Below, piece by piece: positions 17,979 to 25,232 of a DNA stretch of 48,158 nucleotides (positions within the stretch are counted from its first letter, which is position 1; each line of letters starts with the position of its first letter). A program made the translations under genes and the position numbers. Source of the stretch: a virus; IMG/VR virus record IMGVR_UViG_3300021963_000202, positions 1-48,158 of that record. One strand, written 5' to 3'. Below the pieces are notes generated by a model. That model saw nothing but the letters and a program-made list of their open reading frames with translations, did not search any database and was not told the DNA's origin.

Positions 17979-20300
17979 TTAAACTGCGCCGCCTTCAAGT
18001 TTCTTCATGAGCTTGTACATGCGAGCCGCGCCTTTGCGACGGCTTCCGCCACCCGCATTGCGAACGGCTTTCGCAGTGAAGACAAACTCCCCGTCGGACA
18101 GCATAGCTGGAATGTCGTCCGAAGTTCCCGTGCCAGGACCGTTGATTGGGCCGGTTTTACGCGGGAAGTGCGTTGGTTGAGGCTGCCCGCCCTTGGCCAA
18201 GCGCTGCGGGCGCCCATCCGGTCCGTAAATCAGCGGCACACCGTACAGACCTGCGACGTTGTAGGGCTGCGCCACGCCTGCCGGGCTTTGCGTGATGCCA
18301 CCGGGCATGACCACGCCAGGGCGTCCAACAGGGATAGACGCATAAGAGGGCGTCTCAACGATCGGGCTACGAGGCGGGCTGGGAGGCGCGTAGCCAAAGT
18401 CAAGGCCCCCAGGGAATTGACTTGGGTTGTCCCGAATGTAGTCGTCGCCAGTGTAGTCGCGGTTAAAAACCGGGTTCTGGTTGGCCGGCTCTCCTTTTGT
18501 CCCGCCAAAAGCAGCCACCGTACCATAGGTGGCCAATGCCAGAGGACCATACTTCGTCAGAAGGCCAGCATCTTTCGGCAGGCCGGGGCGGTCTGGGGAA
18601 AGGTACTCGTTGTAGAGGTTTTTGGCCCCTGTGGTCATCCGGTCAAGGAATCCAGGCTCAGAGCCCGCTACAGTCATACCAGGCTCTGGGGCGGCTCCAG
18701 GAGGCAACTGCAAAGGTGAGAAAGCGTCGGGACCCGCGGACGAAGTGTTGTAAAAGGGCCCTCTTGGAGAGAAGGAACCTCCTGGTTCCGCAGGCGCGCC
18801 GCCGCCTCCGCCCGTGGGACCGGATTCCAAAGGCGGTAGGTTAACCAACTTGCTCATTGGATCGGAGGTTGGCATTGAGAAAGACCTGGCACCCCCGCCT
18901 ATGTCGTAGCTGTACTGGCCCGTGATCCTATCGCCGAATGTTTCTCGCAAAGCTGCAAGGCGACCCATGTCCCCTTGTTGTGCCGCTTGATACGCCATGA
19001 CTTGAGGATAGTTGGATATCCCTTCAGGGGTAGAAGGTATAAATTTGGCCGCCTGAGCAGTACCTGTGACTTCTACTGGAGATACGAGCTCTGAAGCGGT
19101 TCCGATGGGCCCTGGGGCGCCCGTTGGAGCGGCGTTTTGGGCCATGATTTCGCTGCGCCGGAAGTCCTCCAAGGCTCTCTGACGGATGTCGTCCTGGGTC
19201 ACTCTTCCTTCAGCAATCAGGCCCGTGTTCCGCGCTCCTTGCATGGCACCCGCCGACAAGCCTGACGTCAGGCCCATCTTCAGGGCATCTTGCGTGCTCA
19301 TGCCGCCCAGTTTTCCAATGCCAGCGCCAATGATGCCAGTGGACAGGCCAGTGTTCAAGGCGCTTCCTGCAAGGCCTGGCAGGTATTTCCCGACCGCTGT
19401 CAGGGGATTGGTGCCCATGATGGTGCCGCCGCCGCCAATGTAGCCCATGGCGCCGGAGACCAGGGCGTCTTTGAGTGAGCCGCCGCTGGCAAGGGTTACA
19501 GTACCAGAGGCTAGCGCAGCCGTGCCAGCACTGCCCAGGGTCGCGCCAATGGCTGTCGGCCCGAGGACCGTGGCCAATGCAATGGTGCCCAAGATGCGCC
19601 CGACAGGGCTTTTTAGCACCTGCTTGGTGACGTTGACCACCGATTTAACGACGCTCTTGACGGCATTAACGACTGCCCCAATTGGCCCGCCTTTAAACTC
19701 AGGCAAGCCCGTAGCAGGGTTGATCGTTCCGGCGCCGCCCCGGCTCTTGAGCATGGCCGCTTCTTCGGGGGTGATGTGGGCAAGAATGGAGTCGCCACCG
19801 CGGCCTTTACTGGCCAAATACGAGGCCACGTCCGCCAGGCCGCCTTCAGCCATGCCAATGGGCTGCAGGCCTTCGACAACCGGGGACATGTCCAAGGGCT
19901 CCATGGCTCCCTGGCCCTGCATCTGCCGCATCTCCTGCAGCACGGCCAGCATCGTGCCAATGAATTCGGGGTCATATTCCTCGGGCATGTCGCCCTCGTC
20001 CAATGCCCCCTCTTCAACCATTTTTTGGACCAGGTTTTGATAGTCGCCAGGGTTCTGGCTGACGTACTCAAAAACCTGAATCAGGACATCAAGCTGATCT
20101 GAAGTAAGCTGGAGGTCCTGGATATTTTCGCGAATCGCCTCTTTTACAGCGGCTTGACCCTGAGGGTCAACCATGCCAAGGGCGGTCTGAGCAGCGTCGT
20201 AAGAATCAGCGCTGGAGACGGAGATCGGCTGCTGGTTTTGGGCCTCTTCGGCCGGCATGTCCATGCCGCCAGGCAGGGCCATGATTCCTTCATTTGCCAT
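17979..20300 (-). CDS. Internal virion protein with GTINPxTGLPEF module
   Basis: A 773-aa protein. An acidic N-terminal region is followed by MAEGGLADVASYL and the module GRGGDSILAH...GGAGTINPATGLPEF (DNA about 19680-19810). Next is a Gly/Ala-rich hydrophobic region (about residues 230-340) that could be membrane-active. The C terminus carries LAKGGQ, then GPGTGTSDDIPAMLSDGEFV and a basic end (SRRKGAARMYKLMKKLE). I recall this C-terminal motif as recurrent in virion proteins of aquatic phages. It shares the GTINP module with the giant protein at 40787-45829. It is probably an ejection or core protein. Confidence 0.75.
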   Translation of the reverse strand: MANEGIMALPGGMDMPAEEAQNQQPISVSSADSYDAAQTALGMVDPQGQAAVKEAIRENIQDLQLTSDQLDVLIQVFEYVSQNPGDYQNLVQKMVEEGALDEGDMPEEYDPEFIGTMLAVLQEMRQMQGQGAMEPLDMSPVVEGLQPIGMAEGGLADVASYLASKGRGGDSILAHITPEEAAMLKSRGGAGTINPATGLPEFKGGPIGAVVNAVKSVVKSVVNVTKQVLKSPVGRILGTIALATVLGPTAIGATLGSAGTAALASGTVTLASGGSLKDALVSGAMGYIGGGGTIMGTNPLTAVGKYLPGLAGSALNTGLSTGIIGAGIGKLGGMSTQDALKMGLTSGLSAGAMQGARNTGLIAEGRVTQDDIRQRALEDFRRSEIMAQNAAPTGAPGPIGTASELVSPVEVTGTAQAAKFIPSTPEGISNYPQVMAYQAAQQGDMGRLAALRETFGDRITGQYSYDIGGGARSFSMPTSDPMSKLVNLPPLESGPTGGGGGAPAEPGGSFSPRGPFYNTSSAGPDAFSPLQLPPGAAPEPGMTVAGSEPGFLDRMTTGAKNLYNEYLSPDRPGLPKDAGLLTKYGPLALATYGTVAAFGGTKGEPANQNPVFNRDYTGDDYIRDNPSQFPGGLDFGYAPPSPPRSPIVETPSYASIPVGRPGVVMPGGITQSPAGVAQPYNVAGLYGVPLIYGPDGRPQRLAKGGQPQPTHFPRKTGPINGPGTGTSDDIPAMLSDGEFVFTAKAVRNAGGGSRRKGAARMYKLMKKLEGGAV

Positions 20301-20371
20301 GGTAGTCCTTTCCGATTTGTGCCAAAGGCCTCAAGGGCCGCGCGCCGGGAAAGGACGCGATGATGGCTGAA

Positions 20372-20401
20372 ATTATCCAACAAGAGGAGGCGTTTTGTCC
20401 A
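20372..20401 (-). promoter_or_regulatory. Sigma70-like promoter for the internal virion genes
   Basis: In the 105-bp gap between two late genes the minus strand has TGGACA (20401-20396) and GATAAT (20377-20372) spaced by 18 bp, each one base from consensus. About 70 bp of leader then precede the ATG at 20300, whose ribosome site is GGAAAGGA. This would allow separate late expression of the genes from 20300 down to 9030. Confidence 0.5.
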
Positions 20402-20405
20402 CTCA

Positions 20406-20738
20406 TTACGTGCGATCCATCTCAAGGTAGGACAGGTAGAAGTCGACTGTGGCCTGGCTTGACGTGACCTTGATCACGTCCGTCGCCTCAAGCACACAGG
20501 GCACCCCGCTCAAGATGTCCATTGTCTGGTTCGTGGGCAGCGCATAGGCCTTCAGCAGGTGGTAACCGGTGCCCCCGCCAAGCGGATAAACCACTACAGT
20601 CAGTGCTGCGGTGGATGCATTTCGGTTAGTGACCCGCAAAGACGACAGGACCGTTGAGTTGGCTGCGGGAACCGTATAGATCGCGGTTTCTGTTGCGGCC
20701 GACGGGGTGAGATACTTGCGAAAGTACTTGTTTGCCAT
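20406..20738 (-). CDS. Small beta-rich structural protein
   Basis: A 110-aa protein with alternating hydrophobic strands (STVLSSLRVTNRN, TAALTVVVYPLGGG, YHLLKAYALPTNQ), the pattern of a beta-sandwich accessory virion protein. It somewhat resembles in style the 100-aa protein at 33718-34020. Exact role unknown; it lies in the tail/fibre part of the late operon. Its start is 1 base after the stop of the upstream gene. Confidence 0.65.
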   Translation of the reverse strand: MANKYFRKYLTPSAATETAIYTVPAANSTVLSSLRVTNRNASTAALTVVVYPLGGGTGYHLLKAYALPTNQTMDILSGVPCVLEATDVIKVTSSQATVDFYLSYLEMDRT

Positions 20739-20739
20739 G

Positions 20740-21450
20740 TCACATCGCCGAAATAAAGTTGATGGTCAAGATCACCGATGGAATCTCTGGCCGAGTGGGG
20801 GACGCCCCAGCAGCGTAGTGTTCCAGATAGACATCAAGACTGTCCGACCACCACGCAACCTCCAAATACTGGTTGATTGGGTCATTGACCGTAAAAATGC
20901 CGGTGATGGCAGGGACTACGTGGGCCCAGATCGTGGAACTTTTGCGGCTGGGAACGTCAAAGCGTGTGTTGGACAGGGGGTAGTTCACCCCCGTGTCCTT
21001 GGCCCAAATCTCAAACTCAGCCGCCGTATTGCCCCGGTTGGTCACCTGCAAGGTAAAAGTCACCAGGTACTGTCCGCCGCAGGGCACCCTAATCCGTGAG
21101 CCGCTTTCCACGGTAATGCCGTTAGAGAATGCGGGCGCGAATGTCAGTAGGTTCTCGCCAGTGATGCTGGCATTAGCCTGGTCCTGATCAGAGATCATCA
21201 TCGCGTTGGGCAAGAGAATGCCGTTGCTGTTCTGGAATCCGCGAACCCCACCGGCAAACCCGCCGCCCGCGCCGCTGCCCGCGGACATCCAAGTGGCGGC
21301 CCCCAACTTGTCCTCGCTCGTGACAGGCGTATACGTGGCGTTAAGCTGCAGTATCACCTGCTCAAGGGAGCGTATGAGCTGGTTGAACTGGGCCGGGTCG
21401 TAGCCCCCTACGGCCGCATTGGGCAGTCGTACGTTGTTTATCTTGCTCAT
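20740..21450 (-). CDS. Structural protein, possible tail or head fibre
   Basis: A 236-aa protein. An N-terminal helical segment (NQLIRSLEQVILQLNATY) and a Gly-rich linker precede a beta-rich C-terminal domain (CGGQYLVTFTLQVTNRGNTA, YLEVAWWSDSLDVYLEHY) of jelly-roll character resembling C1q/TNF-like phage fibre heads. It overlaps the upstream gene by an ATGA. A trimeric receptor-binding or decoration role is a reasonable guess. Confidence 0.6.
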   Translation of the reverse strand: MSKINNVRLPNAAVGGYDPAQFNQLIRSLEQVILQLNATYTPVTSEDKLGAATWMSAGSGAGGGFAGGVRGFQNSNGILLPNAMMISDQDQANASITGENLLTFAPAFSNGITVESGSRIRVPCGGQYLVTFTLQVTNRGNTAAEFEIWAKDTGVNYPLSNTRFDVPSRKSSTIWAHVVPAITGIFTVNDPINQYLEVAWWSDSLDVYLEHYAAGASPTRPEIPSVILTINFISAM

Positions 21451-23297
21451 CGCAGGCCGTCCGGCTGGATGTCAATTCGCATCGTTCCAAACCGCCAGAA
21501 GGTGTCCAGATCGGTGCTTTCAATGCGCAACTGCACCTGTCTTCCGCGAGCGCGAGTGCTCACAAATTCAGTGTTGGGTGCAATCACGTACGGATCAAGC
21601 GAACTGGGTGCCGCGGTGGCTTGCGGATAGGGACGCAGAAGCAGCCGCACAGTGAGGTTGCCCTCCTGCCGCTTAAAGTCGGGCAGGAACTTTTGCATGA
21701 GCAGCATCTGGTCGCCGTCACCAATGTCAAAGTACCCAGAGTAGACGTAAGCGTTGATCGGGAGCCCATTTCCATTGATGCCGCGCTCCTGGCTAAACAG
21801 TTGGCTGCGCCCCGGAGTGAGCCCATAAATGGGGGTCAGCGTGGCCTGTGTCCCCGTGTTGTCGTAATCTGAGGCCAGCGGGTTAGCAAAAACTCCAGCA
21901 TCTGTCCATGCCGTACGCGCCATGCTTCCGATAGACCAGACATTCTCCAGGTAGTTGTATGTGACAAATCGGTTGATGTAGTCACTGTCCGCCGTTGCGT
22001 AGAACCATGTCACCTCGTTGAACTGGGTGTTGATGCCGGCGTTCACTGCCGGACTCTGCACTCTATTGAGGTCTTGGAAAACGTAGTCTTGAACAGTGCA
22101 GGCCAGCTTTTTGACCGAGCCGTCAAAGACAAAAAACGCATCACGGCTCATCCAATAGGCGACGCCGTTGACGTCCACCGCGGCATGGGGACCGATGGCC
22201 CCACAGTTGGCCCCAAGCTGTTGGAACCCGAAAGTGTAGGGAGGGCCAACAAACGCCTGCCCGTGCAAAGCAGTGTCTGTCCAAATAAGAATTTGACCGC
22301 GTGAGCGGGTGGCAGAAACGATCTCATTGCCGTCCGTGAGCCGTTGTCCGCCAGCCGTGTTTGTTGCAGTGGCCACAAAGTCGCCGATGTTTTCCTGGCT
22401 TGAAAAACGGACAAACATGGGGTCCTGAGTTGCCGGATTCCCCAGGGTGCCCTCTGTTCCAAAACACACCAAGTGTCTGTCTGGAGTAGAGATAAGGGCA
22501 AAATTGCTTCTGGTTGGGGCCCCTACAAGGGCTGTGGCACGTGTTGAAAGACTCGTGCTTGGGTCCCATTCGTATATGCCCCCGTTTATCTTCTGTAGGA
22601 TGAGGTTTTGGCCGTAATTGTCAAACGTCCAAATGCCCGCCTCCAGAGAAAGCGCAGAAGATGGCGATCGTGCAGTGCCCCAAGCGGCGGCTCCCCAGCC
22701 TCCAGTGCCCCAGCCAAAATCCGCAAAGCTGATGTCTGTGCCGACATTGATTTGATAGGCGGCATCAGCCGTGCCCGCCGCCAACACGGTCGAGGTTGCT
22801 TGAACGGGGGAGACAATGGTGTACTCATTGGCATTGACAATGGTCTGAATCTCAAACTCGTTTTCCAGACTGGCATTTGGGATGCCACCAGGATTGCCTG
22901 TGACATTGTCAAAAGTGACGAAGTCGCCCGCTATCGCACCATGTGCGGTGTCGTTGACCGTAACAGTGGTCAGCCCGTTGGTCGTGTCAAATGTCACGGT
23001 GCCTGTGGCACGGATCGGGGTGATGTCGGCCCACTCCCCTCCCTTGAAGGCATAGACTTTCCGGTTGGTCCCTAGGGCAGCGAAGGGGACGCCTTGCAGT
23101 GAGTTCCAGGTGAAGATGTCACTGATGCTGCCCACAAAATAATAGTTGCTGTCTTCAAAGAGCGTCCAGCCGCCTATTTTTTCTGGTAAGCCATAGCGGA
23201 ATCGCACGTAGTCTGAGTCTACCCAACCGCCTTCGGCGCCGTACTCGGTGTTTTGTTTGTCAACACCGGGCTTCAAAAAAAGTCGCAGAAGTGGCAT
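21447..23297 (-). CDS. Putative tail protein / packaged-DNA stabilisation protein
   Basis: A 616-aa beta-rich protein. The N-terminal region (LFLKPGVDKQNTEYGAEGGW, VRFRYGLPEKIGGW) and repeated blade-like strands (WNSLQGVPFAALGTNRKVYA, ANFALISTPDRHLVCFGTEG-type segments) recall the propeller-like tail proteins of podoviruses, such as P22 gp10 or T7 gp12 nozzle proteins. A Gly-Trp-rich loop, FGWGTGGWGAAAWG, lies in the first third. Probably part of the short tail. Fold assignment is by pattern only. Confidence 0.65.
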   Translation of the reverse strand: MPLLRLFLKPGVDKQNTEYGAEGGWVDSDYVRFRYGLPEKIGGWTLFEDSNYYFVGSISDIFTWNSLQGVPFAALGTNRKVYAFKGGEWADITPIRATGTVTFDTTNGLTTVTVNDTAHGAIAGDFVTFDNVTGNPGGIPNASLENEFEIQTIVNANEYTIVSPVQATSTVLAAGTADAAYQINVGTDISFADFGWGTGGWGAAAWGTARSPSSALSLEAGIWTFDNYGQNLILQKINGGIYEWDPSTSLSTRATALVGAPTRSNFALISTPDRHLVCFGTEGTLGNPATQDPMFVRFSSQENIGDFVATATNTAGGQRLTDGNEIVSATRSRGQILIWTDTALHGQAFVGPPYTFGFQQLGANCGAIGPHAAVDVNGVAYWMSRDAFFVFDGSVKKLACTVQDYVFQDLNRVQSPAVNAGINTQFNEVTWFYATADSDYINRFVTYNYLENVWSIGSMARTAWTDAGVFANPLASDYDNTGTQATLTPIYGLTPGRSQLFSQERGINGNGLPINAYVYSGYFDIGDGDQMLLMQKFLPDFKRQEGNLTVRLLLRPYPQATAAPSSLDPYVIAPNTEFVSTRARGRQVQLRIESTDLDTFWRFGTMRIDIQPDGLR

Positions 23298-23306
23298 GTG
23301 CTTCCC

Positions 23307-23747
23307 TTATCGAATTGGACCACCCACGAGCCACGCATCGCAAGTGCGGTCACCAGCACACTTGAAGTGGAAGAGTTCGCAGTAGCCCAAATTGGCCGCT
23401 CCAATGACGTCATCGGCGTAGCTTTTGTGCTCTCCCGCATCTTCCTTTTCAATGCCCTGAGCCATCCACTTGAGCATCTCAGGGGTCTGAATGAAAGCCC
23501 CACAATTGCCGCAGCGGGCCTTCTTGGCCTCTCGCACGGTGGTGTCCCACATCTGGGCCTTCTTGTCCCAGAACACCCGAGACTCTGACTCCGGATTCAA
23601 AGGCCCATAGCCATAGTCTTTGATGGCGTGGTTGCGGTTCTTGAGGTTGACGTGAATGTCCAAAACGGCCTCGGGAGCGCCTTTTGTGCCCCGCTCATAA
23701 GCCTGGCGGATGCCCTGTGCGATTGCGTCCTTTTTGACCGTGGCCAT
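23307..23747 (-). CDS. HiPIP-like four-cysteine protein
   Basis: A 146-aa protein. The C-terminal half has the pattern C-x2-C (RCGNCGAF), then GYCELFHF, then TCDAWLVGGP. The order C-x2-C...GxC-x12-C-x2-W matches the cluster-binding pattern of high-potential iron-sulfur proteins, with an additional Cys (FKC) between. The N terminus is helical and basic. It may bind a 4Fe-4S cluster or zinc. It sits between tail and lysis genes. A structural role with a metal-stabilised fold is as likely as a redox role. Confidence 0.65.
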   Translation of the reverse strand: MATVKKDAIAQGIRQAYERGTKGAPEAVLDIHVNLKNRNHAIKDYGYGPLNPESESRVFWDKKAQMWDTTVREAKKARCGNCGAFIQTPEMLKWMAQGIEKEDAGEHKSYADDVIGAANLGYCELFHFKCAGDRTCDAWLVGGPIR

Positions 23748-23749
23748 GA

Positions 23750-23911
23750 TCAGCCCTTACGCGCCGCGCGCATGTTGTCGACCAGGTTCGGATAGGGGCG
23801 TCCAGCCTTCTTGGCTGCGGCCTTGGCTGCGGCCTTCTTGGCGGGGGTCAGGGCCCTTGGTTTGCCTAGGCCCTTTGGCCGTTTCTTGTCCCAGACGGGG
23901 GTGCTTTTCAT
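23750..23911 (-). CDS. Small Lys/Ala-rich basic protein
   Basis: A 53-aa protein made of KKRPKGLGKPRALTPAKKA-like basic segments followed by PYPNLVDNMRAARKG. It is very basic and could bind DNA or be packaged in the virion. The start at 23911 follows AGGAG at a 9-base distance. An alternative ATG at 23932 overlaps the endolysin stop by an ATGA and would add 7 residues; both are possible. Confidence 0.6.
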   Translation of the reverse strand: MKSTPVWDKKRPKGLGKPRALTPAKKAAAKAAAKKAGRPYPNLVDNMRAARKG

Positions 23912-23928
23912 GGGTCGGTCTCCTGTGG

Positions 23929-24447
23929 TCATGAAGATAGGAACAGGGCGCGCTCTTCCTTGCGGCGGCGCTCCAGGCCCGGCAACACTTTGCCACCACC
24001 CTTGTTCCAGAGCAAGAAGGCATCCGCCGCACCCTCCCATTCTCCGCGATTTGCTTTGATACGGATAGAGCTGCGTTGGAGGTTGCCTAGCCCAAAATTG
24101 AAGGAAATGCTGACCAGAGCGTCAAAGCGGCCTTGACGGCCAGCACTGCCGGGAACAAGTCGAAGAACACCGCGTTCAAAACTTGCGACATCCTGCGCGA
24201 ATAGTTCGTCGATTTCCTGCTTTGTCCAGACACGGTTGTCCTCCGGCTTGAGCGGCATCTCACTGCGAATCATCGGGATGTCGGCCCGGGTCTTGCCCTC
24301 TGGCCGCATCATAGGGAACCTAATCTGCTCTTGGTACAGCACATGGCCATACCCAATGGTCCAGATGTGCGCCGGGCACAAGTACGGGCGGGTTCTGTAC
24401 CCCTCGTACTTGTGCATCAGATCAGCGCCTGCCTTGCTCAATTTCAC
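23929..24447 (-). CDS. GH24 lysozyme-type endolysin
   Basis: A 172-aa muramidase of the T4/P22 lysozyme family that cuts peptidoglycan at the end of infection. The catalytic signature is E-x8-C-x5-T: Glu15 in KYEGYR, Cys24 in YLCPA, Thr30 in WTIGYGH. Cys replaces the Asp of T4 lysozyme, a known variation. I chose GTG at 24447, which follows GGAGCAAGAA and overlaps the holin stop as GTGA. No signal peptide is seen, so export would depend on the adjacent holin. Confidence 0.93.
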   Translation of the reverse strand: MKLSKAGADLMHKYEGYRTRPYLCPAHIWTIGYGHVLYQEQIRFPMMRPEGKTRADIPMIRSEMPLKPEDNRVWTKQEIDELFAQDVASFERGVLRLVPGSAGRQGRFDALVSISFNFGLGNLQRSSIRIKANRGEWEGAADAFLLWNKGGGKVLPGLERRRKEERALFLSS

Positions 24448-24947
24448 TTCTTGCTCCACTGCCGCGAGCCAAACCAAAAGCCAATGATCCCGCCCAGCAT
24501 GGCCATCTCGTCACTGGAGAAGATCAAGCTGGAGTACTTGACGACATCGTCGATGTTGGTGATCAAGGTGGGGTGGTTCCACAGGTATACCGCCATGAAT
24601 GCGTTGATGAGCACCAGCTCCAGAACAAAGATGTACGTCACCGTGGGGCGCACCGTGCCGACGTAGTTTGCCACCCACTGGCTGGCCCTCTCCAGCACCT
24701 TCTCGTCATGCTTGAGCGCAGCTTCCGTCATCTGCGCCTCAGTCTGCATCATGACTTGATCGGTGCGGATTTCTTCAATCTTTTGCTGGGCAGCGTAGCC
24801 CTGAGCGGCTAAAGCCAGCTCTCGCTCGTTCTGCATCCGAGCCAGAGCCAGCTCGTGCTTTTGGTCAGCCTTGTTCTGGAAATACTCTAGCAGTTTGGGC
24901 AGGCCGCTGATCAGCAAGCCGCCAAGGGTGGAGATGAGTGACAGCAT
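24444..24947 (-). CDS. Holin of the 3-TM GTA/phage type
   Basis: A 167-aa protein. The N-terminal hydrophobic helix (LISTLGGLLISGLPKLLEYF) is followed by a charged helical linker, then VRPTVTYIFVLELVLINAFM and GIIGFWFGSR. This order and the VRP...WFGSR ending match the GTA_holin_3TM family. It probably forms inner-membrane lesions that release the endolysin encoded immediately downstream (GTGA overlap). The upstream gene stop overlaps its start as TAATG. Confidence 0.88.
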   Translation of the reverse strand: MLSLISTLGGLLISGLPKLLEYFQNKADQKHELALARMQNERELALAAQGYAAQQKIEEIRTDQVMMQTEAQMTEAALKHDEKVLERASQWVANYVGTVRPTVTYIFVLELVLINAFMAVYLWNHPTLITNIDDVVKYSSLIFSSDEMAMLGGIIGFWFGSRQWSKK

Positions 24948-25222
24948 TACTTTGCTCCTTTCAAGAGACGTTCGCGCTCTTCAAGCAGGCGCACCTTGAC
25001 CTGAAGCTCGTTGATGTGAGTCATAAGCTGTTCCTTCTGAATCGCTCTACGCTCCGCGCTGATCGGGCTGTCGGTTGGCACACCCTCCTTGGTGATCAAG
25101 GCAGGCATCTGCCCCTCAATTTTTGTAAGGCGCTCGGAGAAGGATGCAACCTGACCCAACAGCCAAGCTAGCGCGGCCACGACGATTGGGATGACCGCTT
25201 TGAGTACGTCAGACCATGCCAT
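24947..25222 (-). CDS. Single-TM coiled-coil protein, possible i-spanin
   Basis: A 91-aa protein: an N-terminal membrane segment (VLKAVIPIVVAALAWLLGQV), then a charged coiled coil (SERLTKIEGQ, NELQVKVRLLEERERLL). This topology matches inner-membrane spanins (Rz-like) and its place directly upstream of holin and endolysin supports a lysis role. No embedded outer-membrane lipoprotein partner (Rz1-like) was found, so spanin function is tentative. Confidence 0.65.
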   Translation of the reverse strand: MAWSDVLKAVIPIVVAALAWLLGQVASFSERLTKIEGQMPALITKEGVPTDSPISAERRAIQKEQLMTHINELQVKVRLLEERERLLKGAK

Positions 25223-25232
25223 GTTTTACCCG

